NCBI RefSeq assembly: GCF_023073315.1
Contig: NZ_JADPJH010000011.1
Span: 238,837-302,836 of the forward strand
Direction of reading: 5' to 3'
Length of the DNA stretch: 64,000 nucleotides
DNA from: Bradyrhizobium sp. 1
GTDB taxonomy: Bacteria; Pseudomonadota; Alphaproteobacteria; Rhizobiales; Xanthobacteraceae
The position numbers were made by a program, and so were the translations under genes. The notes under the pieces are model-generated. The model made no database searches and was not told where the DNA came from. It saw nothing but the letters and a program-made list of their open reading frames with translations. Positions 8,613 to 17,474 of the stretch are shown piece after piece. Numbering within the stretch: position 1 is the first letter of the stretch; every line of letters begins with the position of its first letter.

Positions 8613-10376
8613 TTACGCGGCGAATTTTGCGAGCCGGCTCATCTCCTGCGTGACGAGCTCACGATAGGGCCCGTGGCCCTGCATCAGGCGATCGGGCGCG
8701 CCGTCCTCGATGATCTTGCCATGCCTCAGCACGATGACCCGGTCGAAATTGCGCAGCGTCGCGAGCCGATGCGCAATCGCGATCACGGTTCGGCCGCGCA
8801 TCAGGCGCGACAGCGCCTCGCGGATCGCTTCCTCGGATTCGCTGTCGAGCGCCGCGGTCGCCTCATCCAGCAACAGGATCGGCGCGTCCTTGAGGAAGGC
8901 GCGCGCGATCGCGATGCGCTGACGCTGGCCGCCTGACATCTTGACACCGCGGTCGCCGACCATGGTGTCGAGGCCGTCCGGCAGGCTGTCGATGAAATCG
9001 CAGCGCGCCGCGATTGCCGCGCGCAGCACCTCGTCGTCGGTGGCGTTCGGGCGGCCATAGCGGATGTTCTCGCGAATGGAGCGATGAAACAAGGAAATGT
9101 CCTGCGGCACGACCGAGATGGCCTCGCGCAGGCTCAGCTGGGTCACCATGGAAATGTCCTGGCCGTCGATGGTCACGCTGCCGTCGTCGACATCGTAGAA
9201 GCGCTGAAGCAGCGTGAACAGCGTCGACTTGCCGCCGCCGGACTGGCCGACCAGGCCGACGCGCTGGCCGGGCTGCAAGCGCAGGCTGAAGCGCTCAAAA
9301 ATCTTCGCAGCGCCGGGATAGCCGAAGGTGACGTTGTTGAAGGCAATCGCGGCGCCGCTCTTGACCAGCGGTTCGGCCTCAGGGTGATCGCGCAGCTCGT
9401 GTGGAGTCAGGAGCGTCGCGATCGCCTCGGTCAGACGCGCGACATGCTGGGTGACGTCGACCAGCGCCACCGCGAGATCGCGCGTTGCACTCAGGATCGA
9501 AATGCCGAGCGTACAGACCAGAACGACGTCGCCGGTGGTCGCCTCGCCCTGCTGCCAGAGTGTGACCGCCCAGGCCATCAGCGCGATCGTCAAGAGCACG
9601 GTCACGGCGGCATGCATGAGCCGTAGCTTTTCGAGATAACGCAGGCTCCGTCCGCGCGCGTTGACTTCCCGGTTAACAGTGGCATCGAACCTTTCATGCT
9701 CGTGGCCGATCCCGCAGAAGGCACGAACCAGCGGCATGTTGCTGATGACGTCGATCATCTCGCCATCGACGGCGGCCGCCTTGTCGGCAAAGTCGTCGTG
9801 CAGCGGCTTGCCGGCGGCGGCGAGACGGAACATCGCGACCACCATGCCGCCGGCGACCACGATCAGGCCGAGTGCCATATAGGGACTGACGGTTCCAATC
9901 AGCGCGATCGCCGCAATTGTGGCGACGCACGGCGGCAACACATTCCAGACGAACATGTTCTCGACCGTGAACACGGCGTTGGATGTGGCGGTAATCCGGC
10001 TGGTCAGCATGCCCGGCATGCGGTCGGAGAAGTAGCTCGGCGAATGTCCCGTGAGATGACGAAATATGTCACGGCGTAAGTCACCCGTGACACGAACGAA
10101 GGTGAAGCTCGCGGTCCAGCTCGCGATCCGCCACAAAAAATTGTCGGCGGCGATCAGCGACATGAGCAGAATGAATGCCAGCCATACGCTGCCGCCGTGC
10201 GAGGTTCCCGCGGACAGACTGTCGACCAGCGACTTGACGCCGTACTGCGTGCCTACCGAGCAGGCAACCGCTGCAACGACAGCGGTCAGGATCACCAGAT
10301 GCGATGCCAAACGCTTCCGAAGATAGCGCAAGACAAAGGCAAATGGCCTGCGCGCATATCCAGCAAGATGATCCAT
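8613..10376 (-). CDS. ABC exporter, fused permease and ATPase
   Basis: A half-transporter of about 587 aa with an N-terminal type-1 exporter membrane domain (six hydrophobic helices, about 20-320) and a C-terminal ATPase (about 345-580). The ATPase has Walker A GQSGGGKST, signature MSGGQRQRIAIARAF, Walker B PILLLDEATAALD and the switch His in AIAHRLATL, so it should be active as a homodimer. The start at 10376 (MDHLAGYARRPF) is preferred because the conserved region begins there; an upstream in-frame ATG at 10469 would add 31 unremarkable residues. It precedes the debranching gene by 57 bases. The family includes lipid, glycan and drug exporters; the cargo is unknown. Confidence 0.86.
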   Translation of the reverse strand: MDHLAGYARRPFAFVLRYLRKRLASHLVILTAVVAAVACSVGTQYGVKSLVDSLSAGTSHGGSVWLAFILLMSLIAADNFLWRIASWTASFTFVRVTGDLRRDIFRHLTGHSPSYFSDRMPGMLTSRITATSNAVFTVENMFVWNVLPPCVATIAAIALIGTVSPYMALGLIVVAGGMVVAMFRLAAAGKPLHDDFADKAAAVDGEMIDVISNMPLVRAFCGIGHEHERFDATVNREVNARGRSLRYLEKLRLMHAAVTVLLTIALMAWAVTLWQQGEATTGDVVLVCTLGISILSATRDLAVALVDVTQHVARLTEAIATLLTPHELRDHPEAEPLVKSGAAIAFNNVTFGYPGAAKIFERFSLRLQPGQRVGLVGQSGGGKSTLFTLLQRFYDVDDGSVTIDGQDISMVTQLSLREAISVVPQDISLFHRSIRENIRYGRPNATDDEVLRAAIAARCDFIDSLPDGLDTMVGDRGVKMSGGQRQRIAIARAFLKDAPILLLDEATAALDSESEEAIREALSRLMRGRTVIAIAHRLATLRNFDRVIVLRHGKIIEDGAPDRLMQGHGPYRELVTQEMSRLAKFAA

Positions 10377-10555
10377 GTGACTGCAACCCCGTCGTGATGA
10401 TTCAAATTGTTCTTGGCTGATCGACTGAACATCGACCGCTTCGCCTCGGTTCCCGGGCAAGGCCATCACGACATGCGGATGCGGACGATGTGGGAAGAGG
10501 AGATGGCATCATCGCGGCCAAGCTGACGTGTGTCGAAGAAGTAACGTTCACTAAA

Positions 10556-10580
10556 GGAACTTCGCAAATGCGAGAACGTT
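10556..10580 (+). promoter_or_regulatory. EcfG (general stress response) promoter upstream of the GT4 gene
   Basis: GGAAC (10556-10560), exactly 16 bases, then CGTT (10577-10580) is an exact match to the alphaproteobacterial EcfG sigma-factor consensus GGAAC-N16/17-CGTT. It points at the glycosyltransferase gene at 10655 and leaves an untranslated leader of about 65-70 bases with GGAGA before the ATG. Confidence 0.75.
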
Positions 10581-10654
10581 CCCCTCCCGGCATGCCGGTG
10601 CCGACATACGGCGGGGGCTTTTGACTTCCATGATCGCACAGAGGAGATGGTAAG

Positions 10655-11725
10655 ATGCGCATCGCGCAGGTAGCTCCGTTGACCGAAGCTGTTCCACCCA
10701 AGCTGTATGGCGGCACCGAGCGGGTGGTGCACTGGTTGACGGAGGAGTTGGTTGCCCTTGGACACGACGTGACGCTGTTCGCCAGCGGCGACTCGCAGAC
10801 GTCGGCGAAGCTCGATGCATTATGGCCGCGGGCACTTCGCCTCGACGGTTCCGTGCGCGATCCCAACGCGCTGCACATGGTGCTGCTGGAGCGCGTGCGG
10901 CAGAAATGTGACAACGAGGAGTTCGACTTCCTCCACTTCCATCTCGATTATTATCCGTGGTCGCTGTTCCACCGGCAGCCGACACCGTTTCTCACCACTC
11001 TGCACGGCCGGCTCGATCTGCCCGAGCATCAGCCGGTGTTCAACACCTTCTCGAAAATGCCCGTGATCTCGATCTCGAACGCGCAGCGGCGGCCGGTGCC
11101 GCAGGCGAACTGGGTGACGACGATCCATCATGGCCTGCCGGAGAAATTGCTGACGCCAAAGCCGGCGAAACAGGAATATCTCGCCGTGCTCGGCCGCATC
11201 GCACCCGAGAAAGGCGTCGACCGCGCCATCAAGATCGCCATGCATTGCGGCATTCCGCTCAAGATTGCAGCCAAGGTCGATCGCGCCGACCAGGATTATT
11301 ACGACGAGCTGATCAAGCCGATGATCGCAGGCAATCCGCTGGTGGATTTCATCGGCGAGATCAGCGATCATGAGAAGTCCGATTTCCTCAGCGGCGCGCT
11401 CGGGCTGCTGCTGCCGATCGACTGGCCGGAGCCGTTCGGCCTCGTCATGATCGAGGCCATGGCCTGCGGCACGCCGGTGATCGCCTTCAACCGCGGCTCG
11501 GTGCCGGAGATCATCGACGAGGGCCTCACCGGCTTCGTGGTCGAAGACCTCCTCAGCGCCGCCGGCGTCGTCAAGCGACTGCCGCAACTGGACCGCGCGG
11601 CGATCCGCAAGCAGTTCGAGGAACGTTTTACCGCGCGGCGAATGGCCCTGGATTATCTCGCGGCGTATCGCAGTTTGCAGGAGGCGCAGGCACCGCGGAT
11701 CAAGCTGGTGAGCAGCGCGGAGTAA
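10655..11725 (+). CDS. GT4-family glycosyltransferase
   Basis: A 356-aa GT-B fold retaining glycosyltransferase. The N-terminal half starts MRIAQVAPLTEAVPPKLYGG, where the Gly-rich loop contacts the acceptor/nucleotide; the C-terminal half has VLGRIAPEKGVDRAIKIA and the EX7E region PEPFGLVMIEAMACGTPVIAF typical of GT4 (group 1) enzymes, followed by GSVPEIIDEGLTGF. No signal peptide or membrane segment, so cytoplasmic. The donor sugar and acceptor cannot be told. A well-placed GAGGAG precedes the ATG, and a perfect EcfG promoter lies upstream, suggesting induction in the general stress response. It is divergent from the ABC/debranching operon. Confidence 0.88.
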   Translation: MRIAQVAPLTEAVPPKLYGGTERVVHWLTEELVALGHDVTLFASGDSQTSAKLDALWPRALRLDGSVRDPNALHMVLLERVRQKCDNEEFDFLHFHLDYYPWSLFHRQPTPFLTTLHGRLDLPEHQPVFNTFSKMPVISISNAQRRPVPQANWVTTIHHGLPEKLLTPKPAKQEYLAVLGRIAPEKGVDRAIKIAMHCGIPLKIAAKVDRADQDYYDELIKPMIAGNPLVDFIGEISDHEKSDFLSGALGLLLPIDWPEPFGLVMIEAMACGTPVIAFNRGSVPEIIDEGLTGFVVEDLLSAAGVVKRLPQLDRAAIRKQFEERFTARRMALDYLAAYRSLQEAQAPRIKLVSSAE

Positions 11726-11753
11726 GGCTTCTACATCGCTGCCAGTCGAAGTG

Positions 11754-11898
11754 CCCTCTCCCCTTGTGGGAGAGGGCTTCGAGGCGGAGCGGCAAACTCG
11801 CTCGGGTGAGGGGTTGCTGCCGCATATAAAAGCTTATCCCGGGAAAGAGACCCCTCATCCGGCGCTTCGCGCCACCTTCTCCCACAAGGAGAGAAGGG
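11754..11898. repeat. Intergenic composite palindromic repeat, copy 1
   Basis: Two inverted-repeat modules facing each other. The left one is CCCTCTCCC ... GGGAGAGGG and the right one ends CTTCTCCCACAAGGAGAG, with the mirrored phrases GGTGAGGGGT and ACCCCTCATCCGGCGCTTCGCGCC between them. Related copies lie at 13971-14117, 35861-35980 and 60491-60640. This is a dispersed, noncoding element type common in Bradyrhizobium genomes. It separates the convergent GT4 and alkyl sulfatase genes and could fold at the ends of both transcripts. Confidence 0.8.
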
Positions 11899-11943
11899 AC
11901 GAAGCAGGAGCGGCAATGACGGAGGACGTGGTGCGCGACTTGC

Positions 11944-13875
11944 CTACACCACCACCGTCCGCTTCGGCTCCACGATCTCGAACATCCGCGGGAATTCGTC
12001 CATCAGGCCCATCAGCTCGGCGAGCCGCATCGGGTTGCCTGAAAGCTTGACCTTGCCGGCAGCGACCGCTTCCGGAAAGCTCGTCAGTTTTGCAATCACC
12101 TCGTCGAGCGTCGCGCGCGCCAGCGTAAAGCTGGCATCGGCGCCTTCGGCCTGCACGCCTTCGGTATAGGTCAGTGCGCAGTTCTCCAGATTGAGTACGA
12201 ACGTCTCGCCGGTGTCCGAAAAGCTCCAGTTCAGCACGATGTGCTTTCCTTCGGCCTTCGGACCGTTGAGGCGAATGCCCAACACGTCCCACAGCTGTGA
12301 GGTGCGCAGTGCGGCCAGCGTCTCGCGCGGCATCGGCGGGCGCGGCGGGGTCTTTGGCATGCCCTGTCGCAATTCCTGCGCGCCGAACAGATAGGCGTTT
12401 CGCCAGGTCGAGCTCTCGGCGGCATAGCCGAGCTGCTCCAGCGTATCCGCCAGCAGGCTACGTGCCGCCGCATTGTCGGGCTCGGCGAAGACGAGATGGC
12501 CGAGTGCCTGCGCGACGAAACGAAACTCGCCCTTGCCAAAATCCACTCGCGCCCGCGTCAGGATCGCGTCAGCGCCGCCCATGTATTCGACATACTTCTT
12601 TCCGGACTCGACCGGCGGCAGTGGATCGAGATTGACCGGGTTGGCGTCGTACCAGCCGAGATATTTCTGGTAGATCGCCTTCACGTTATGGCGGATATGG
12701 CCGTAATAGCCGCGGCCGTGCCAGGCGCCGTCCAGGCTCTTCGGCAGCTGGATCGTCTCGGCGATCTCGGTGGCGGTGAGGCCGTGGTTCATCAGGCGGA
12801 TGGTCTGGTCGTGCGCGAATTTGTAGAGGTCGCGCTGCTGGCGGATCATGGTGCCGATGCGCTCGCCGCCCCACACCGGCCAGTGATGCTGTCCGCACAT
12901 CGCCTCAGCCTTGCCGTCCCAGAGCTGAAGCGCCTCATTGAGATATTTCGACCAGGCCAGCGCATCGCGCACGTCGGCGCCGCGGAACGGCAGCAGATTG
13001 TGGAAATTGTGGGTGCAGTTCTCGGCGAGGTTCAAAACCTTGTAGCGCGGAATGAAGAAATGCATCTCCGCCGGCGCTTCGCTGTTCGGCGCCATCTGGA
13101 ATTCGAATTCGACGCCGTCGATCACGCGCCTGTCGCCGGTCGCCATGATCAGATCGGTCGGCCGCAGCAGCGCGACCGTGCCGGCCGCCATCGACTTGCC
13201 GAGCCCGTTGTCGACCTGCCCCCGCATGCCCTTGGCGAGGAACGGGCCGAATTGATATTGCGCCCGGCGCAGCATTGCCGGGCCCGCAATGATGTTCTCG
13301 GAGACGGCATGCTCCATGAACAGATTTGGCGCAATGATGGGCACGCTGGCATTGGCGAGCGCATCCTCCTCGAGCACGCCGCGCGCACCGCCCCAATGAT
13401 CGGTGTGGGTGTGGGTGAAGATCACGGCCGCGACCGGCCGCGTGCCGCGGTGCTTGTAATAGAGATCGAGCGCGGCGCGCGCGCCTTCGATCGAGGTCAG
13501 CGTGTCCACGACGATGACGCCGCTATCGCCCTCGATCAGCGTCATGTTGGCGATGTCGAGCCCGCGCACCTGGTAGATTCCGGGCACAACCTCGAACAGC
13601 CCGTGCTGCATGTTGAGCCGAGCCTGCCGCCACAGGCTGGGATTGACCGTCGGCGGCGCCTGCTCGGCCGACAGAAAGCCATAGGGCCTCAGGCTCCAGA
13701 CCGTCCGCCCTTGCGGGTTGGTAATCTCTGCGTTCTCGATCGTGCCGAGAAAGCCGCGCGCGGCATCGTCGAAATCCCGCATGTCGGAAAATGGCAGCGC
13801 GTTCAGCATCGCCGTCTGCTGCGCGATGACGGACGCCGATGCGTCCTTGGGCTCGCTGCTGGATGTGTCTGTCAT
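11944..13875 (-). CDS. Alkyl sulfatase, metallo-beta-lactamase fold (SdsA/BDS1 type)
   Basis: A 643-aa enzyme predicted to hydrolyse primary alkyl sulfates such as dodecyl sulfate to alcohol and sulfate. The catalytic metallo-beta-lactamase domain (about 90-400) has the Zn motif IFTHTHTDHWGGARG, with further ligands in NLAENCTHNFHN and MCGQHHWPVWGGERIG. An all-helical dimerisation domain (about 400-520) is followed by a C-terminal SCP2-like domain (about 535-640) that binds the alkyl chain. Start ATG 13875 is chosen because GGGAGGA lies 7 bases ahead; an in-frame ATG at 13905 would put that ribosome site inside the gene. No signal peptide is evident, unlike Pseudomonas SdsA, so it is probably cytoplasmic. 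Confidence 0.92.
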   Translation of the reverse strand: MTDTSSSEPKDASASVIAQQTAMLNALPFSDMRDFDDAARGFLGTIENAEITNPQGRTVWSLRPYGFLSAEQAPPTVNPSLWRQARLNMQHGLFEVVPGIYQVRGLDIANMTLIEGDSGVIVVDTLTSIEGARAALDLYYKHRGTRPVAAVIFTHTHTDHWGGARGVLEEDALANASVPIIAPNLFMEHAVSENIIAGPAMLRRAQYQFGPFLAKGMRGQVDNGLGKSMAAGTVALLRPTDLIMATGDRRVIDGVEFEFQMAPNSEAPAEMHFFIPRYKVLNLAENCTHNFHNLLPFRGADVRDALAWSKYLNEALQLWDGKAEAMCGQHHWPVWGGERIGTMIRQQRDLYKFAHDQTIRLMNHGLTATEIAETIQLPKSLDGAWHGRGYYGHIRHNVKAIYQKYLGWYDANPVNLDPLPPVESGKKYVEYMGGADAILTRARVDFGKGEFRFVAQALGHLVFAEPDNAAARSLLADTLEQLGYAAESSTWRNAYLFGAQELRQGMPKTPPRPPMPRETLAALRTSQLWDVLGIRLNGPKAEGKHIVLNWSFSDTGETFVLNLENCALTYTEGVQAEGADASFTLARATLDEVIAKLTSFPEAVAAGKVKLSGNPMRLAELMGLMDEFPRMFEIVEPKRTVVV

Positions 13876-13970
13876 CTCTGTATCCTCCCGGCTTGTTGCG
13901 GACATCTAACCGCATCTCGCCGCCGATTGCCATTGGAGGAGACGAAGCAAATAAAGCGAGGTGCCCTCTT

Positions 13971-14117
13971 GCCTTCTCCCCCTGTGGGAGAAGGTGGCGC
14001 GAAGCGCCGGATGAGGGGTATGTCTCCGCTCGAAAAACTGTTCGCGAGGATAGAGACCCCTCACCCGGCTTCGATGCTTTGCATCGAAGCCACCCTCTCC
14101 CACAACGGGCGAGGGTG
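13971..14117. repeat. Intergenic composite palindromic repeat, copy 2
   Basis: The same architecture as copy 1: CCTTCTCCC ... GGGAGAAGG (left hairpin), GGTGGCGCGAAGCGCCGGATGAGGGGT, a central spacer, then ACCCCTCACCCGG and a right hairpin built on TTCGATGCTTTGCATCGAA plus CCCTCTCCCACAA. It lies between the TRAP permease end and the alkyl sulfatase start, both leftward. Confidence 0.8.
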
Positions 14118-14133
14118 CACCGTCTTCGCCGCG

Positions 14134-16182
14134 CTAATGCATCCCCAGCACCCTCGGCAGCCACAGCGTCAAATCGGGCCAATAGGTCACGATGACGAGG
14201 AAGCCGAGCATGGTGATCAGCCATGGCATCACCGCGACCGCGAGATCGGTGATCCGCATTCGCGCGATCATCGATGCGACATAGAGGTTCAAGCCGACAG
14301 GCGGATGGCAGAGGCCGACCTCCATGTTGACGTCCATGACGATGCCGAAATGCACGAGGTCGATACCGAGCTTCTTGGCCGCGGGCGCCAGGATCGGCGC
14401 CATGATCAGGATGATCGAGTTCGGCTCCATGAAATTGCCGGCGAGCAGCAACAGGATGTTGACCACCAGCAGGAAGCCGACCCAGCCGAGATTCTGCGCC
14501 GCGATCCAGTCGGCAAGGACCATCGGCAGGTTCTCGTTGGCGAGCACGAAGGAGAACAGCACCGCGTTGGTGACGATGTAGAGCAGCATCGCGCTGGTGT
14601 TGGCGGCGCGGAGCAGCACCCGCGGCACGTCCTTCAGGCCGATCGCCTTGTAGACGAACACCGCAATGATGAAGGAATAGACCGCGGCCATTGCGGCCGC
14701 CTCGGTCGCCGTGAACAGGCCGCTGTAGATGCCGCCGATGATGATGACGACCAGCATCAAGCCCCAGATGCTCTCGCGGAAGGCGTGAAGCGTTTCACCC
14801 CAGCTCGCCTTGGCCATCCGCGGATAGTCGCGCTTGCGTGCGAGCCACCACGTGACGATGCAGAGCATCGTCGTCAGCAGCATGCCGGGCAGCAGGCCGG
14901 CGACGAACAGCGCCCCGATCGAGGTATTGGTCGAGACCGCGTAGACGATCTTCGGGATCGACGGCAGCATCAAGATGCCGAGCGAGCCCGCGACCGTGAT
15001 GATGCCGGCGCCGAAGCGCATCGGATAGCCGTGGCGGACCATCTCGGGCAGCACGATGGCGCCGATCGCCGCAACGGTCGCGACGCTCGAGCCGCACACC
15101 AGCGCGAACATCGCGCAGGCGACGATGCCGGCAAGGCCAAGGCCGCCGTGCCAGTGCCCGATCAGCGAGGTCGCGAAATTGATCATGCGGCGCGCGACGC
15201 CGCCATGGGTGAGGAAGTTGCCGGCGAGAATGAAGAACGGGATCGCCATGATCTCGAAGCCTTCGATGCCCGTGAAGAGCTTCATCGAGACGGCTTCGAT
15301 CGGCACCGTGGTCAGCGTGAACAGGAACGTCATCACGGTCAGACCAAGCGCGATCGAGACCGGGATGCCCGTCAGCATCAGCGCGATCAACAGCGCGAAC
15401 ACGGTCGCGGCGCGCATCCAGTGCGGCAGCACCACCACGCCGAATTTTTCGGCAAGACACATGGCGAAAATCAGGATCGGCGCCATGATCAGGATCACGC
15501 CGAGCGGCGAAACTTTTCGCGCGGCAGCTTTCGTTGCGGCGCCAGCCGGCTGCGGATGCAGCGCCGGCGAGCCGTCGGCCTCCACGCCCTCGACATGGCT
15601 CTCGTCGTGATGCGGCAGATGGCCGGTCCAGTAGTAGGACCAGCAGACCTGGAGGAAGCGGAAGCACATCAGGCCGGAGCCGAGCGGGATCGCGAGATAC
15701 ACGAACCACATCGGCGCTTCCAGATCGTTCGACTGCTGGCCGGTCTTGAACATCTCGGCGACGAAGGAGGCGCCGAAGGCGGCAATCATGCCGGTGAACA
15801 GCGCGCCGCACAGCAGCGAGAACATGATCACGTGCTTGCGCGAATGTTCGGGCAGGCGGTTGACGAGCAGATCGACGCCGACATGGATGCCGGTGCGCAC
15901 GCCATAGGCCGCGCCGAATTTCGCCATCCAGATGAACATGTAGATGCAGAGTTCCTGCGCCCAGGACAGATCGAGCTCGGACAGGAAAGTGAACACCGCC
16001 ATCGACAGCGTCGCGAGCCAATTCATTCCGTGCGCGGCCGCCCATCTCGACAGGACGATCGATTCGCCGGCGCCGTAACGGTGCACCACGGCGATGAAGA
16101 TCAAACCGGTTGCAGCCGCAATGAGCGTCGCGATCAACCACTCCTCGAGGTGATTGAGCGCCGAATTGAGCACGCGAAGCAA
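14134..16182 (-). CDS. TRAP transporter permease, DctQ and DctM fused
   Basis: A 682-aa inner-membrane protein combining both TRAP membrane subunits. Residues about 1-205 are DctQ-like, with four hydrophobic helices and an EEWLIATLI start. A hydrophilic linker (about 205-245) joins to a DctM-like part of about 435 residues with 12-13 helices and family phrases such as IPFFILAGNFLTHGGVARRM, MLPSIPKIVYA and NMEVGLCHPPVGLNLY. It uses the ion gradient to import an organic acid delivered by the DctP protein encoded upstream. The start is read as TTG 16182 behind GGGGGAC; GTG 16173 is an alternative. A perfect 14-bp hairpin separates it from dctP. Confidence 0.92.
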   Translation of the reverse strand: MLRVLNSALNHLEEWLIATLIAAATGLIFIAVVHRYGAGESIVLSRWAAAHGMNWLATLSMAVFTFLSELDLSWAQELCIYMFIWMAKFGAAYGVRTGIHVGVDLLVNRLPEHSRKHVIMFSLLCGALFTGMIAAFGASFVAEMFKTGQQSNDLEAPMWFVYLAIPLGSGLMCFRFLQVCWSYYWTGHLPHHDESHVEGVEADGSPALHPQPAGAATKAAARKVSPLGVILIMAPILIFAMCLAEKFGVVVLPHWMRAATVFALLIALMLTGIPVSIALGLTVMTFLFTLTTVPIEAVSMKLFTGIEGFEIMAIPFFILAGNFLTHGGVARRMINFATSLIGHWHGGLGLAGIVACAMFALVCGSSVATVAAIGAIVLPEMVRHGYPMRFGAGIITVAGSLGILMLPSIPKIVYAVSTNTSIGALFVAGLLPGMLLTTMLCIVTWWLARKRDYPRMAKASWGETLHAFRESIWGLMLVVIIIGGIYSGLFTATEAAAMAAVYSFIIAVFVYKAIGLKDVPRVLLRAANTSAMLLYIVTNAVLFSFVLANENLPMVLADWIAAQNLGWVGFLLVVNILLLLAGNFMEPNSIILIMAPILAPAAKKLGIDLVHFGIVMDVNMEVGLCHPPVGLNLYVASMIARMRITDLAVAVMPWLITMLGFLVIVTYWPDLTLWLPRVLGMH

Positions 16183-16206
16183 ATCAAAGTCCCCCTATCG
16201 ATGCGA

Positions 16207-16238
16207 AACGGTCGGGAGTGCGCACACTCCCGACCGTT
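16207..16238 (-). terminator. Intercistronic hairpin between dctP and the TRAP permease gene
   Basis: AACGGTCGGGAGTG (16207-16220) and its exact complement (16225-16238) give a perfect 14-bp stem with a CGCA loop. On the coding (minus) strand it falls between the dctP stop and the permease start and is followed only by TTCGC, not a long T run. It is best read as an attenuating or mRNA-stabilising hairpin that keeps more binding protein than permease. Confidence 0.65.
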
Positions 16239-16262
16239 GGTATTACGCTCCCGGAAAACGCG

Positions 16263-17276
16263 TCAGTTCATCTTGACGTCGAGTTCCTTGGCGACGAGAT
16301 CGAGCACTTCCTGCCCGACCCTGCCTTTTGCCCACGTATATGTCGGCCGCATCGCCTCCTGCCACGCCTTGCGATCGGCGTCCGTCAGATAATGCAGCGT
16401 GGTCTTACCTGCCTTTTTGATCTCGGCCAGCGCGTCCTCGTTCTCCTGATGCGCGATCTGGTTGGTGTATTCGGTTGCGTCCGCCATCGCCTTCTCGACC
16501 TGGGTGCGGATGTCGGGCGGCAGGCCGGACCAGAATTTGGAATTGACGATGACGGCATATTGCAGATGGGCGTGATAGGACACGGTGATGTCCTTCTGCA
16601 CCTCGTAGAACTTCTGCGTCAGATAGTTGGACGCGGTATTCTCGCAGCCGTCGACCACGCCGGTCTGGAGCGCCTGGTAGACTTCCGAGAACGCCATGAT
16701 CTGCGGGATCGAGCCCATCAGGCGGAAATACTGATCGGCGATCTTCGATCCTGATATCCGGAATTTCAGGCCCTTGAAATCCTCCGGCTTCATCAGCGCG
16801 CGGTTCGAGGACACCATGTGGAAGCCGTTGTCCCAATAAGCGAGCCCGGTGATGCCCTTGGCCTCCAGCTTCTGGAACAGCCACTTGCCGATGGTGCCCT
16901 TCATCGCGCTGGAATAGGTCGCGTCGTCCTTGAACAGCCAGGGCAGGTCGAGCGCCTCGAATTCCCGGATCCCGAGCGGCGCGAACTTCGCGGTCGAAGG
17001 CGCCAGCATCTGCACCGAGCCGAGCTGAAGCGCCTCGATCTCCTCCTTGTCCTTGTAGAGCGAGGAGTTCGGATAGACTTCGATCTTGACCTTGCCGTCG
17101 GTGTACTTCTCGGCGAGCTCCTTGAACTTCAGCGCGCCCTTCCCCTTCGGGGTATCGTTGGCGACGACGTGGCTGAATTTGATGACGATCGGGGCTTGGG
17201 CCTGGGCCAGATCAGGAACTAAGGCAGGAGCCACGAAAATAGCTGCGGCCGCGACCGCGAGAGCCAGCTTGCGCAT
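16263..17276 (-). CDS. dctP: TRAP transporter solute-binding protein DctP
   Basis: A 337-aa periplasmic receptor that delivers a carboxylate to the fused permease downstream. It has a Sec signal peptide (MRKLALAVAAAAIFVAPALV, cleavage after AQA), then the DctP fold with IKFSHVVANDTPKGKGALKF at the N-terminus, KLEAKGITGLAYWDNGFH, the substrate-contacting region LKFRISGSKIADQYF and the YQALQTGVVDGCENTASN signature. Start ATG 17276 is preferred over 17294 because GGGAGG is correctly spaced before it. AAACCG (17301-17306) and CGGTTT (17323-17328) form an inverted repeat just upstream that may be regulatory. Confidence 0.93.
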   Translation of the reverse strand: MRKLALAVAAAAIFVAPALVPDLAQAQAPIVIKFSHVVANDTPKGKGALKFKELAEKYTDGKVKIEVYPNSSLYKDKEEIEALQLGSVQMLAPSTAKFAPLGIREFEALDLPWLFKDDATYSSAMKGTIGKWLFQKLEAKGITGLAYWDNGFHMVSSNRALMKPEDFKGLKFRISGSKIADQYFRLMGSIPQIMAFSEVYQALQTGVVDGCENTASNYLTQKFYEVQKDITVSYHAHLQYAVIVNSKFWSGLPPDIRTQVEKAMADATEYTNQIAHQENEDALAEIKKAGKTTLHYLTDADRKAWQEAMRPTYTWAKGRVGQEVLDLVAKELDVKMN

Positions 17277-17474
17277 GAAACAACCTCCCAACAACCTTTA
17301 AAACCGGGTCTTTTTTGTTTTACGGTTTCAGTAGTGGCAGCAATCCGCCACCCGAACAACTAGACCTAAGCCCAATTTGCCGCAGGCAAGCTATCTTGAC
17401 GGCTGCTCTCGACGCAACCCGGCACCCGCTCCCTTCCCGGAAGCGAGCGCTTATGTCGCATTGCGAAGGTCGCA

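Noticed and set aside
12496..16392. Very long plus-strand reading frame of 1298 codons
   Set aside because: It lies opposite the alkyl sulfatase and TRAP genes, has the His/Asp/Arg/Gln-rich composition of an antisense shadow in high-GC DNA, and no domain or ribosome site.
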